The position numbers were made by a program, and so were the translations under genes. Positions 1 to 12,119 of a DNA stretch of 64,000 bases are shown here, one piece after another (the first letter of the stretch is position 1; each line of letters starts with the position of its first letter). The notes under the pieces are model-generated. The model was not told the DNA's origin. It saw only the letters and a list, made by a program, of their open reading frames with translations, and did no database searches. The stretch comes from Rhyacichthys aspro. Taxonomy: Eukaryota; Chordata; Actinopteri; Gobiiformes; Rhyacichthyidae. The stretch covers positions 3,520,595 through 3,584,594 of the forward strand of contig CM072163.1 of assembly GCA_036850595.1 (NCBI GenBank), in the 5' to 3' direction.

Positions 1-69
<69 letters not shown>
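1..69. repeat. (TAA)n microsatellite
   Basis: About 23 uninterrupted TAA units run from the window edge. The array probably extends further left. It sits in what would be an intron or the 3' flank of the minus-strand kinase gene. Confidence 0.97.
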
Positions 70-71
<2 letters not shown>

Positions 72-381
72 TTATTATAATTAATCCAGATATGTGATGA
101 AAATTGTCAAGAAAAAAAGGTTAAAAAAAGAACCAAGGAAAAATATATTGTGTTATTTGGGGAAAAAGCGAAAATTGAATGTTGTAAAAAGAAAAATTGC
201 AACTAACATGTTAAAACAAATATATAAAAAAGTCATAAGATGTAAGCATTGCTTGTAAAATAATTTCTTAATAATCCTAATCTTTCATTGTTGTTTTTTT
301 TTGTTTTTTTAAGTTAAATATTGTGAGAAAAAAACAACACCAAAAGCCATCCACATTATGTGTATAAATACCCAGCAGTAC
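70..381. other. AT-rich intron of the HIPK-like gene, no exon seen
   Basis: This stretch lies downstream, on the minus strand, of the last recognisable kinase exon. It is very AT-rich, with A and T runs, and read on the minus strand it shows no continuation of the kinase C-lobe. The rest of the kinase domain must therefore be encoded left of the window. Confidence 0.5.
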
Positions 382-1634
382 CTTTATTCTCCAGACGGGT
401 GAACCCTGGATCGTGTGCTGATTAAAGTACTGTGTCGTGTACATTCCACTCCTTAACATAGAATCTGGTGGATTCCCGAGAGTCTTTACGATATGCCTCA
501 CCTGAATGTGGACAAAACATAACGCAACTATTGTCTAATCACTTTAATGTCGCCTAAAAAGAAGTAAGACTGCTCTGGTATTCTTTATGTTATACTTACC
601 ATATCGTTTCTACAGCTGCCAGAAAACAAAGGCTTCCCCAGCAGCATTTCGACTGCGGTACAACCCAGGGACCACACGTCGACCGACTCGTCATAACTGG
701 CTCCAAGGAACACTTCAGGAGCCCTAAAGAAAACCGAAGACAAATATAAACCCATTTCAAGAGTCACTTTATCGACTATTCCGGCCACTTATTTAAATTT
801 TCAGTTCAATTTATTTATTTCTGTTCAGATTCTTTTGTCTGTAATTGTTTGGAGTGAAAGACGTACCTGTACCAAGACGTCTGCAAACGTTTTCCGGGCG
901 TCATGAGGGAAATGTGATGAGCCAGGCCAAAGTCGATGAGCTTGACTTGAAGGCTCGACTCGTGGTTCACTAACATCACGTTCTCCGGCTTTACGTCTCC
1001 GTGAACGATTCCTGATTTCTTCAAAAACGTCAGGGCTGTAGCCAACTGGAAACAAGTGAGAATGAGGTCTGATTATGCTGCATTAAAGTAAAGATACAGA
1101 CCTTAGCGTGTCTAACGTGCGACATAAGCTACAATATTTTACTTTAACGTTTTATTATTTTAAGTTATTACAGTAAAGTGGTGGTAGTATTTCACTAACC
1201 TGATGTATGACGGGGCGGATCTGCTCTAACGAGACGCGCCCGTACCTTTCCATAAAAAGCCGGAGGTCGATGTCCAAATGCTCAAATTCGAGGCAATATC
1301 TGCCCCTGGACTCAAAGGAATATAACAAACGGACTATATTATGCTCCTCCGACCCCTGTTGCTTTAACATTTGGAGGATTTCCTTCTGTGGTGTGAACAA
1401 GATGTCTTTGAGTTTTTGAACAACGTGAAATGGACATTTTTAGTAAACATACTGTACCTCCGCTCTCGTTCGTTCGTTGGCCGATGCTTTTGATATTTTC
1501 AAGGCCACAGTTTCTCTGCTGAGTGTTTTTTCGCAACGGGCTACTACTCCAAATGTGCCAAAGCCCAAAATGTCTTTAACAAGGTATGAAGCAGAGGGCG
1601 CAATGATGAGTGTTCCGTAAACCAGGCGGGGCAT
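382..1634 (-). CDS. HIPK-like protein kinase, 3'-truncated by window edge
   Basis: This is a serine/threonine kinase of the homeodomain-interacting protein kinase (HIPK) branch of the DYRK/CMGC group. Coding exons on the minus strand are 1634-1458, 1385-1200, 1045-867, 723-600 and 501-382. All introns are GT-AG and phases are consistent, giving 262 codons before the edge. Visible motifs are a glycine loop GFGTFGVV (residues 24-31), VALK lysine 46, catalytic loop HGDVKPEN (136-143, Asp138), DFG (159-161) and WYRAPE before the P+1 region. The HIPK-specific stretch RSGMYTTQYFN...SPVWRIK corresponds to HIPK LSAGTKTTRFFN...YPLWRLK. ATG 1634 is chosen because its context is GCCACCATG and an in-frame TGA lies upstream in the spliced 5' exon. 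The protein begins almost directly with the kinase domain, so it lacks the long N-terminus of HIPK1-4 and resembles the short HIPK-like paralogues expanded in teleosts. The Tyr that HIPKs autophosphorylate in the activation loop is Arg174 here. The exon read from 501 could instead run on unspliced to a stop inside the intron, but that would truncate the kinase. Confidence 0.85.
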
Positions 1635-1716
1635 GGTGGCAGTCCTCCTCGATGTGTCTCCTGAAAAAGAAATTAAACACAAATTGTTCTATATTTTTCT
1701 AATGTGATGTACTTAC

Positions 1717-1753
1717 CTGTGGAGTAATCCTCGCTTCGTCAATTGTTAGTGTC
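1717..1753 (-). other. Probable 5' UTR exon of the HIPK-like gene
   Basis: On the minus strand a donor CCACAG|GTAAGT (exon end 1717) pairs with the acceptor TTTTTCAG at 1661, removing a 56-bp intron. A CAG acceptor at 1754-1756 would bound the exon upstream, although this could also be part of a longer first exon. Spliced in frame, it contains a TGA ahead of the ATG at 1634, which supports that start. Confidence 0.45.
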
Positions 1754-2475
1754 CTGAGAAAGATCTGTAGAAATAACCAGTACAGAGAGCTTACATTTGG
1801 AAGTTTTAGAGCAAATCACTTTTTTTTACAGCACAATTTGACTTTATTAAAATTGTAAGTAGACTACACTAGTTTTACAATGAAATTGATTTTTTTATTT
1901 GTGTTTTGTGATAAATGTGCTCAGCAATATTAGAAAAAAATGTATTAAACTGACATTTAAGTCACAAACTCATGAGGTTAATCCTTCTGAGTTACTCACT
2001 GTGGACATTTGTTGGACTCATGTTACGTTATTAAGCTACATGTGTTATTAGTGCAGTAGATTTTGAATGAGCAGTGTCAAAATAACACTTTTACACTGGG
2101 ATGGCACTACAGCAATGAAATCTCACTCAAAAAAAACTCATTTACTTCCACTATTTCTTGTAAAAACACACTTAATAAACTCTAGCTGTAACTCAAGCAA
2201 AACTAACCATGACATGATTCCCTAATAGAACATTTAACAAACTTATTTTTGACTAAAACGCTTATATTTTTGTGCAGAAATAGTGCTAACCAGGTGAGAG
2301 TGCAGGTGAAGTAAAGTTCAGTGTTGTCCTTGATCCTGAAATCTGTGCAAATGAACAGAACTGTGTCCTCTGACTGAATTCTACAGTTCATTCATGACAT
2401 CACTCATCGCCACGACGACCTCTCACCATGACAACAGTTGACCAAATAAGGAGTGGCATCAGCTCCAACAGTTAC
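1754..2475. other. Upstream flank of HIPK-like gene, no recognisable element
   Basis: AT-rich sequence upstream of the kinase gene. I see no clear TATA box, CpG cluster or repeat. The promoter of the minus-strand gene must lie here or in an upstream exon not identified. Confidence 0.3.
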
Positions 2476-2560
2476 TTAAAGCGCCACTTCCTGATTTTCT
2501 TTGTTTTTTTTGTCCCTGAGCTGTGTCCGAATCCACTTCCGAGTCCCTAACCCTAAAAAA
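2476..2560 (-). repeat. Fragment of TTAAAG-ended interspersed repeat
   Basis: It begins TTAAAGCGCCACTTCCTGAT and continues into a T-rich run and GTCCCTGAG. The same string order (CCACTTCCTGATTTTCT, T-run, GTCCCTG) occurs at 43,700-43,735, and its reverse complement near the end of the 11 kb copy. It is a short degraded copy of the MITE-like family described at 43,680-44,148. Confidence 0.4.
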
Positions 2561-5500
2561 AAAAAGTCCACTGAACTCCAACTGGGACTTTTTTTTCCCA
2601 CAAACTCACAGGAAGTAGAAAAATTATGTGTCAAAAAAATCTATTCTAGGTTTTGAACAATGCTTATTCCATTGTTTTATATCAACTGTAACACAAAACA
2701 AGCTCCAGAGAACCATGACCTTTTCAGAACATAATCTAAGTACATTAAAGATGCACATGTTCCCATTGAAGATACAACCTTGAATGTAATTGCAGTTTAT
2801 GAGTAAAAAACATGGCCTGGCAAATGAATTAAGCGACAAAACCTATGGACTGTTGTTTTGTTTGGACACTTGGAACATGGTCTGTTGAAAATAGGAAATA
2901 TGAGTGTGTTTACAGATATGTTGTGACATCTACTAATGAAATAAGAGCTGTGACACTAGTAAATCTGTTATTACTTGGCTGTAGTCAAAGTTAATGTTGT
3001 ACGAAGGTATTGCACAAATAAGTCAAGAAAATTCCCAGTTTTTTAAAAAATACTCACACATTAGAGACGATAACTAAAGTAAAAGGACCAATCTGTATTC
3101 CTTTTAGTGCCACAAACAGAAAACAATAATAAACAACTCTCACCAGACTGAGGTGTACTTATTGACATTTCAATACCAAAGCTTTCCCACTTGTTTACTC
3201 TGAAACTCAGTCGTCTGTTTGTGATGAAGAGGTGGCATTAGTTAGACGAGTGTTTTATATTCTTTGGAGCGACGGCACACAGCTCTTAGAAATCAGACTG
3301 TTTTGCTGAAGCCTGGAGCTCGGTGTAGGCAGATATCACTTGTACTCAACGCTGACATTGCTCCAACCGAACATTGCACTGAATGGTTTCGGGGCGCTGC
3401 TCTTTTTTTTTTTTTTCCCTGCATTTGTTTGTTCTGTTATTTCTTTGTATTGGGCCTGTTTTCCTCTTTTTCTTTCGTCTTCGCTCTCTGCCACGCTGAT
3501 TACAGCCTGCCGTACGCTCGCACAAGCGCTTGGTGTGTTTGATTGAATTTAGAGAGCAATTTGTTCGGCAAGGAGAGACACAGTATAATCCAGTCCCTAC
3601 AGACCGCCTGAGTAACTGTTTGTTTTCTATTAATTAGCGTGCGTTTGTGTGTGTGAGCGTTTCTCGGCTCTGCTCGTTTGCATGTGTGTGTTTGCTCGCA
3701 GCTAAACAACAATCGGTGCACGAGCCGATGTTTATGAATGCACATACATTTGTCTGTGTTGATATTCTAATCCACTCCGCTTCACGTCCCAGCCAATCGG
3801 GTTACATCATTTTCGGCTTTAATTTCTCAACTTTCAAAGAAGTCACCAGATGTCTGAGTGCGGCGGGGCAGATGGGGCCGGCTGCCCTCGCGTCTGCACT
3901 TCACTAATGCCCTTGAGACGCGTCACTGATGTATACAAGGCCTGTGTTTTAAACAGAACGAGCAACAGAAAAGAGATGTTTTTACTATTTAGACTAATTA
4001 TCTCATGGAGGAATGGCTATGATGATGGAGCAATCACTTTTTGTCTTTAATATGGTTCATTGACACCACTTTTGAAACGTAACACTGCGGGAAAAATATC
4101 TAACGTTAAAATCACAGACAGTAAACAGGCTTTTTCTGTCAATGCTATGAAAGTCTCTTCTTTAATGTTTAGCTCTTATCTGAGAGTAGACAGAGAGAGA
4201 GGGGAAAGACACTGAGCTGGAATCAATCCAGGGTCGCACTGAGCACGTGGCAAGCACAATAAAGTATTGACCGTGAACCTGATGCACAACAAACCTTACT
4301 CAAAAACTGTCTTACACCAGAATGAATGCCTGGCTTTAGATCTGGAAAACTATCATGGATTTTGTGAAAGAAATATTATTGTGGTTGGAGTTTTTTGATT
4401 GAAGCAAATGATGGACAAATCTAACACTTTCATGAGATTATTAACTTATATATCCCAGTTGTGAAGTAAATGTTCATTGATGTGACACATTCTGGATGGA
4501 TATGTGTCCTGAAACTCACAGTTACAGAGTGAAGTCTAAGCAAACACATACAAATTAAATTATTGCTAGTGTTGGGATGATTTTTAAGCTCCATATTTTG
4601 ATGTAAAAGTTGCGTTGAGGTTTGGTCATCACATTAAATTCACCTACAGCATAACATATGACTTTACACATAACAGTAGACATATACTAGCAGCAGAGGT
4701 CAGAGGTCAGATTAGTCAGTCCAAAAAGCTGCCTCGACAACACACTTGAAATTGACTTTTAGCGTTAAGTTTTCTTCAATGTGGCCTCTTTATCTATGCA
4801 CAAATCTGCTGCTTTTTAAACCCAGTAGCCTCTTTATTATAATATAAAATGAATTGTCAGATATGGTAAGCAGTTTGTTGATAGGCAAGACCTGATTACA
4901 GACACAACAAACATTTATTTACATTTGATTTTGACATTTTTGACAAGTTTTAGAACAAAAGTTGGTGCTAAGAAAACAGAGGTGGGATCAGACGTTTTAC
5001 ACATGGTTTACTCTTTGGGGATTAAATAATGCAAACCCGTCTCTTTAAAGGAAAGTAAAGGAAAGTGAAAGGAAAAGCTGTTGGTGGTGATACCTGAAGT
5101 GCTGTGCTGTACCTGTTTGTGTCTGCAGCTTATGTAACAGTCACAGCGTGAGGCTGATGGCAGCTCTCCTTCTAGTGTTGCTGCTGACTCATTCACCGTG
5201 TCAGAAAAAACACCAAGCACAGCACCTTTTTTTCACAGAAGAGTACAGTAGAAGAGATTTAAACATAGACTTCTGCTTATTCTGCTTTCCTTCTTATCAA
5301 GCTGCATGAAAAAAGACGTCAGGGAGACACCAGGTAGTACAACGTTTATGCTTTAAAGTCCAATCTTTAGCCTTTAGTTACCAACAAACTCAAAGCAGCT
5401 GTGAGACAACAACAAGTCTGCTGCGTTATGATAGAAAACAAATCAAACTATTTTCCCACAATCCTCAACTTTAAATTAAAAAATGCTCCAATTAAAAGCG

Positions 5501-6880
5501 TTTTTGTGTCTTCGCAGCAGCATCTAGTGCAAGAGAAATTCCTTTAATAGACACTTTAAATAATTTACTAAGAGGAAAGCTGCAATTAAAACATCTTTTT
5601 GTCTCCCATTCACATTTTAAAATATTAATTTAGCCAAAACACAACTGCCTCCAATACAAGGTCAGCTGGAGTGTTGAGCTAATGAAGAATTATCACCAGA
5701 CTCTGCTGTGGCTCTTGTTTCAACTTTCCAACAGCGGAAAATACTAATTATTTCAAAAATGACTCAACATTGATGTATATCTGCCAGTAAAGTTAAAATG
5801 AGGTGTGTAACATTGCTGGGGTTTTAATATCAGATGTAGACTGTGTAGTATCATGGACTAATGCCTTTTTAAAATGTGTGTTGCAGTGTTTAATGTGTCC
5901 TCAGATGCATTCTCACATCTGATATCATGAATCGTGAGAATGGAAATATTATGCGTGGCTTAATTCTTGCATCTATGGGAGCCTGTGATAGACAAATCTA
6001 ACCAGAACACTATATCGTATTACACTAGACGGGGCTTTAACTAATCCAATTTACTGTTCGTCTTTGTAAGTTACCTTGAGGAAACTGGTTAGAGTTGGTA
6101 CAGTATGGGTTGGGTAAGAAACATCTTTATAAAGTGTGCTGTAATGGAGCTAACCTGTTTATTTGATCAGGCTTGAGTCAACAGTGATGACGTGAAATCA
6201 CACAAAGCTCTATTTTATATATGTTCAGATCATATCAATGTGGAACCACACTGAATAATATTAAAAACATGGCTCTTCTTCTTTCGTGTGAAATGTTCTG
6301 CCCTGGAGCAACGAGGAGGGGAGAACCTTTCTGGGCCATTCTCGGGGATTTAGAAATCTACCTGGACCTGGAGAGTTATGTGATGAAATGAAAATGTGTA
6401 ATGAAAAAGTGTTTTGAGGCTGTGTGGCTTCTGCTGGTTTACAACGAAGCACAGCGATATGTCGGATAAAAAACAGAAAGATGAGGAGGAAGGACAGGAA
6501 AGTAAAAGGCTGCAACTTTTGAAGTGACCTGAGTCGAAAACTACGCTCTTCGTGGGTGATGGTGCTTTGAATAAGAAGTATTTTTACCAACAAATATACA
6601 TCGTTTATGCTACTTGTTTTTGTGACTCATAATAAAAATCTCAAAAGGAAAGTCTCATGTATGTTAGATATAGACAAGTTGTATCAGAGCTGAACATGTA
6701 AACGTTTTGATATTGTGACATATTGTGACATATTGTGGTTGATGTACTGATTAATATTTGTACTTTTCTACAATATAAACTCAAATGATACACAATTAGT
6801 GTCAGATGTGCTCTGAGTATTGGCAGGAAGCCTCTACATCGAGCCAAAAAAAAAGTCAATATCTCTGTCGTTTGCCAAAC
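2561..6880. other. Non-coding AT-rich stretch with a few CNE-like patches
   Basis: No gene is supported; open frames are short and without domain motifs. A poly-T run lies at 3403-3416. The stretch 3590-3960 is more balanced in composition, with TTAATTAG and GTTTGCATG motifs, and looks CNE-like. At 6711-6737 the 10-bp unit TATTGTGACA occurs almost three times in tandem. Otherwise I see nothing definable. Confidence 0.3.
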
Positions 6881-7345
6881 CCCAGCGCGCTAACTTTAGC
6901 TCTAGCTATTTTCTTACAGTTTTCAGCTTCGGCGCCAGACCCAACGAGTCTCTGCGAAGGTGACCTTTAGCGCTGCCCCACGCCGACCCCACCCCCTCCA
7001 CCAGATCCGCTCTGCTCATTAGACAGGCTTTTTACCCCTCAAACACCTGCCACCGTTCACAGGCAACGGCACCAAACCTCCGCCTCGGCCCTCCACACCT
7101 CTGTCAGCCCGCGTCTCCCGGCCTGCCAGGCAAACAATGCTAATTTCGCCGGTGTGTGCGCGCGTTGGTGTTTGTCTGATGTGAGCGGGAATGACAGCTC
7201 CATTTGGTTGTGAATGCATGAGTCACTGTACAGACAGATGGTAATTTGGGAGTGAAGGCTGGGGTCTGCAGGGGGAAAGGTGTAAGATGGAGGGCTTCTG
7301 TTGTGAGTAATTAAACAGGATCTTTGCACAATGGTCAGCAACTCC
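6881..7345. other. CNE-like segment
   Basis: A balanced, CpG-containing, repeat-free stretch between AT-rich flanks. It has no splice-consistent open frame and no protein motif. It is a candidate conserved regulatory element on composition alone. Confidence 0.22.
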
Positions 7346-7729
7346 AAAACCCTGCTTTGATTACCTCAGATGTGATTACGTCAACACATTAGGGTTGATA
7401 CGACGCACCAACCTGCTCTCAGTATCAAAACGTTGGCGCAACGGTCCATTTTCTATACACTCTGCAATAAAACAGACCCATTTGTAACTTTACCAAGGTT
7501 TATCAAGGCTATCAAGGTTTCTAATTCAACCTTTGCTTGTAGGTTAGAAAAGAAGTGTGACTTTATTCCTATGGAGAATAACTGAAAACAGCAATTTATG
7601 TATTTTTATTTAGGTGGTTCCTAAAAATGTGGCCTCCTTAGATTGGAACAAACAGAAGTATTTGGAAAAACTAGTCTGGAGGGTTTCCCAGTCGCACTAA
7701 ACTTCACTTTACTTTATAAAGTTTTAAAA
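7346..7729. other. Non-coding, nothing recognised
   Basis: AT-rich sequence without an open frame of interest. A short local duplication of ATCAAGG(T/C)TT occurs near 7500-7520. Confidence 0.3.
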
Positions 7730-7868
7730 ATTCATTCATCTTATTCTATCAGAATGAGCTTGAACCTATCCCAGCTGCTTTTTAAATGGTAAATTCACCT
7801 GTTTACCTGCACATTCATGTTTTTGGACGGTGGGAGGAAGCTGGACCCAGAGACCCAAAGGTTAAAAA
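7730..7868 (+). repeat. Degraded widespread teleost interspersed repeat
   Basis: The order CATTCATCTT...GAGCTTGAACCTATCCCAGCTG...TTTTTGGACGGTGGGAGGAAGC...AGAGACCC matches the layout of a very common fish dispersed repeat, in which 'cctatcccagctg' precedes 'tttggacggtgggaggaag'. The central part is missing. The recognition is from memory and family naming would need RepeatMasker. Confidence 0.5.
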
Positions 7869-9412
7869 AAAAAGTGGGTTAACTCCTTCATTGATTACAT
7901 TCAGACATTAATAATTAATAAACAATCTGGGAGAAAGTGGAGGGAAAATTTGTTTTTAATCTTACTGAGCTGAGCTGGGTTCATATTGTACTTTTTTTTT
8001 ATTATCTACGATTATTGGACACTTCAATCGTACAGTAATCAAACATTGGTAAATCACACATTTTGAAGTAAAACAGGTTGAACACAAACACAATCCTTTC
8101 AAATGTTCTCCAGCTGCTTCACGGCACACATTTTCTTCTGCTCAAAAAACAAAAGACTTAATTGTATACAGCAGAAATCTTGACAGCAATTATAGTTATA
8201 GATTTGCATAAATCATACCATACGCCTGAGTTATTAGTCATGTTAAAGGAACTGTGTGGGAGCTATTATACTCTGTCAAACAATCTCTTGTTCTGGACCT
8301 AGAGACTGACACCGCCTGAATAAGCATCTCCTGGAAATGAGGCCCATGCAGCTAATTACCATCACTCTCTCCAAGAAAAACAGCTCAATAAATGAAAGGT
8401 TAAGGCATTATGCATAGTTTATTGTTAAAGCAGTGACACTGGTATGATTTAGTTCACACAAACTAATTGTAAATACACTCTAGACGCAGAATTTTCGGTG
8501 AAAAACAAGGATAATTTTTTTAAATCAACCAGTTTCCAGGAACTATTTTACATTTTCAGTGTGTGCTTTTCATCCAGCTATCGTTCATGGCACATATATA
8601 CATTTTTATTTATAGACACATGTTGGGTTTCTTGCTGTAATTATAGTGTCTCTCTTAAATATAATCTTTTTAAATGTTGTCTCATTTATTAAAATAGATG
8701 TGTGCAATACTGATGTAGTTTGGAGAAGACGATCCTTTTCTCGGCTCCGATTGGATGGTTTATTTTGGAAGTAACACAAAAGATGGAGCTTAAGGGTTTT
8801 ACTCAAACCTAATAAAGATTAGATGAAGAATGAGAGTTTCCAAAGCAGTAATCAGGAATAGTTAGTTCATTTACTTTAAACACGTACACAACCATCAAAG
8901 TCACCACTGACAACAACCTTCTGAGCTAACAAGCATCCAAATGGCTTCAGCAGAAACATAAACAACTCTGTTCCTGCTGCTACTTTCTCCTGCTCCAACG
9001 TTATTTGGGAAAAACAGCAATAATAGCAACAATAGCAAATGAAAGTATGTCTCTTTCCATCTGAAAAAGAAGATGAGACACTAGAGAATGTAAATAGTTT
9101 GTCTTTGTCTTTATTTTTCCAGAGGTTACACAAATCCACTGCTCATTTTCCTGCAACTTGGAGGGAAGCAGGTCTGTCTGTGTCTTCTCTTGTTCTCTGT
9201 GTAGGGCATGGGCCAAAGACAAATCCATTAAACTTTAAAACAGATCCATTAACAGGGACCAGAGGCGGCGGGGGCCACAGTAATTCAACCAAACCTGCAA
9301 TTAGACAGAAAAAAGTAAAAATATGCCCAGACCAGCTTCTTTTTATGGACCTCCTCCAGGATTTAACCTTGTCCTATTGACTAACACATGTCCCGAAGTA
9401 GGACGTTTTAGC
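7869..9412. other. Non-coding, CNE-like patch at 8280-8430
   Basis: Mostly AT-rich with no gene. The piece 8280-8430 contains AGCTAATTACC and TTATGCATAG within more complex sequence, suggestive of homeodomain/POU sites in a CNE. The rest shows no structure. Confidence 0.25.
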
Positions 9413-9725
9413 TTAAAGGTGCAGTGTGTGAAATTTTGCATTTTCAATAGTACGACACTCTTTAAATTTGTGTATCTCAGAAAAAAATAAAGATTCAAAG
9501 CTCCATTTAACTCAGTGTATGAAGGCTTTAGTTTGATGACCATTCCTGAAATTGTCTAGAGCAGATAAACAAGCTTAAAGCAGACAAAATGAGCTCCTTA
9601 TCTGACTTAGTGTTATTGCTTAGAGTTAGTGCTACTAGGTTTCTTCATAGACAGCAGCATGTCCCTGCAGGGCTTCTGTAGTTGCTCAGCCTCCAGCTCT
9701 AGAAGAGGGATCTAGAGATGCAAAA
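9413..9725 (+). repeat. TTAAAGGTGCAGTGTG-type interspersed element (5' part)
   Basis: It begins TTAAAGGTGCAGTGTGTGAA and runs through CTTTAAATTTGTGTATCTC, AAAGCTCCATTTAACTCAGT and TAGACAGCAGCATGTCCCTG. This order is shared by a repeat common in fish genomes. The TTAAAGG end is of the type seen in T2/Kolobok-like MITEs. The opposite end is not visible here. Confidence 0.5.
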
Positions 9726-11047
9726 TTATCTGAAATATAATCACCAGCCTTGAATGACAGTCAGAGAATAGAAGATATTATTAAAAAAAATGATAAATTC
9801 TGTCTTATGTAGTGATTAATGCTATTTTGTTCACAGCAAGAGGAAGGTTGATGGTTTTTTCAACATTCAAACTATAAGAAAGCTTTTGCAAAAGGCAGTT
9901 TTTTTTAGATGTTTACCAGCAGTTTTATCAAATCAGTTCAACACTGTGTTGTTTACATTAGAAAACCTACAACATGTCCATTTTTTAGTCACTTCTAACA
10001 AAAAAGACCTTCAAACAATGGTCCTAAAACAGAGCCATGTGGGACACCATTTATATTCTAAGGTTAGAGTTAAATGGAAACACTTATGCACACAATGATA
10101 ATGTTTAGTGCTAGCAAATGCATTCTGTTATGTGGTTTTACTGCCAACATAAAGAAAACAACCATGTGTATCACAATAATTCCACAGTTTGTTCTCACAG
10201 AGCCAGAGCCTTTTAGTTTCCACTGAAAAAGGACAATCCGTTTTTGTTTGTGAATTCCTGGCAAACACATAATGACAATAATGTGTTGGAGCAGGAAACA
10301 ATGAAGCCACAGCGACCAAAACGCAGGCAGGAAAAGTATCACAGAACACCACAAGGTTTGGCGCCGGGATTAGAATTGATCATAAAATGTCCGATCTCTT
10401 GGGACGTCCTGCTCTTGGAGACATTACAAAGGCGCTCTTAAGTGGTTTAACCCAGCTTCGCAAAGAGAAACAGTGGACGAGGTCAATTTCCTACTCCGCG
10501 GTGAAACAGCCGCTCAAGGTGAGTGTGTTCTTGATTATCCATATGTAAGAGGTATAATTAGGTATCCCACATGCTGCTTAACAGTACACCTCAGCCTCGT
10601 GAAGCTCCAGCACGGCCGCCAGAATACCAATGACCATCTGCATTAATACCCGCCACCTGTTTGTAGAGGGCAATAATAGTTGGCAGCATTTTAAAAAATT
10701 GCTCCTAAATCTCTTTAATAGCTAGAAACCACATGGCAGATGGATTTCAGTAGAGTTATGGCTTTACATACGCTACATCTAAAATCCATTGTGCCATATC
10801 CTCAAGCAAACTATATGTGCATCTTTGCAAGAAGAGGTTACGGAGAATATCACTCAAAACTCTGTGGAAAGGTCAAACTGGATAGAAAACAGAAAAATGA
10901 AAAGTATGTGCACGTTAAACAGACTGTACATGATATTTGTTTCTTCTAAAATGGTTTAAACCCAAAATAGTACATTGTAAAATTAATAATATGAGAAAAA
11001 GCAGTCTTTATGATGCCATTTACTGTTTATTATAAGGGAAAAAACAA
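9726..11047. other. Non-coding, CNE-like 10330-10720
   Basis: No gene is supported. The segment 10330-10720 is balanced in composition, contains CpGs and an isolated donor-like CAAGGTGAGTG near 10518, and lacks a coding frame. It is a CNE candidate. The flanks are AT-rich. Confidence 0.25.
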
Positions 11048-11490
11048 GACATTTAATAGCTGCTGATAAAATGTATTTTCAGCACTTAATATTTCATTTA
11101 TTTATTATTTATTTATTTCGAAAGTGTAGAGTTGGTATAAAAATAACATTGATAGAATAAATTTAAAAATAGACAACCAAATATGACTTTTAACACAAAG
11201 AAACAGCTGAAAAAAGAAAAGCATCAACAGAGAAAAGGGAGGCAACGTAAAACACAGATAAATACTGTCAATTCAATCACGTAATGTTCAACGAGGAGGA
11301 GATAATTGTCGTCCTGACGCTGAAGTCACAGCTAAGCTAACGCTAAACTCTAAACTTCAGTTTGGTCAAATGGATTAGTATTTTGGAGGAAAAACTGGTC
11401 TGGTTTTATTTTTTAATAAAAGAGAAGCAGGAGAGGTCCCTAGACTGATTTTGGAGGAGAGTGGAGTCGGAGACAGGGACAAAAAAAGAA
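11048..11490 (+). repeat. TTAAAG-family MITE-like copy, with insertion
   Basis: It matches the reverse complement of 43,680-44,148 over long stretches: TTTAATAGCTGC.GATAAA, AAACAGCTGAAAAAAGAAAA, GGGAGGCAACGTAAAACACA, and GGAGGAGAGTGGAGTCGGAGACAGGGAC. About 100 bp of AT-rich sequence, including an ATTTATTTATT run near 11,097-11,120, interrupts it relative to the 43.7 kb copy. Confidence 0.7.
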
Positions 11491-12119
11491 AATCGGGAAG
11501 GATAACAGTAAATTAGAAACAATAACAGTGCAGAGCAAATTCATAATACAGGGAACAGTAATTAACCAATACATAAATAAAACGACACTGGAATAAAACT
11601 GATAAAAGAAGAAAAAAAGTAGTAGTAGTAGTACGCAAAATATGACTAATACTGAGTAAAGCAAATATATGCACACTTTCCAGTTTTCCCACTACAAGAA
11701 TAAACTTAAATAAACTTAAACTTTAGCTCTAAATGAAACCTTGGTTTAAAAACTATAAGAGGATATGTCCTGAACATCTTCATATGTAAAGCGAACAAGA
11801 AATGGAGACAAAAATAAACTTCTCAGCATTTGTGGAAGCCATGCACATAAGCCATGTTAGATCTTGTTAGAATCATTTTCATCATTGTGCATTTGTGACC
11901 CAAGGCTTAAGAATACTGATTTTATATTAAATCAGTACCTATTGCCAGAAATGAGGCAAGAAAGACCCCCTACATCCTGCAAACAGGCCGCTCATTACCG
12001 CTCTGTACATTAGAGGGCATAACCTCTGGCAAACTGTCACCGCGATCTGCCTTGTACCACCATAAATCAACTCCTGCTACGCTCCTATTATCAGTTCATG
12101 TCAATGGGAACAGACAAGG
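11491..12119. other. Non-coding, AT-rich
   Basis: Short (AGT)n run near 11,618-11,632; otherwise nothing recognisable. Confidence 0.3.
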
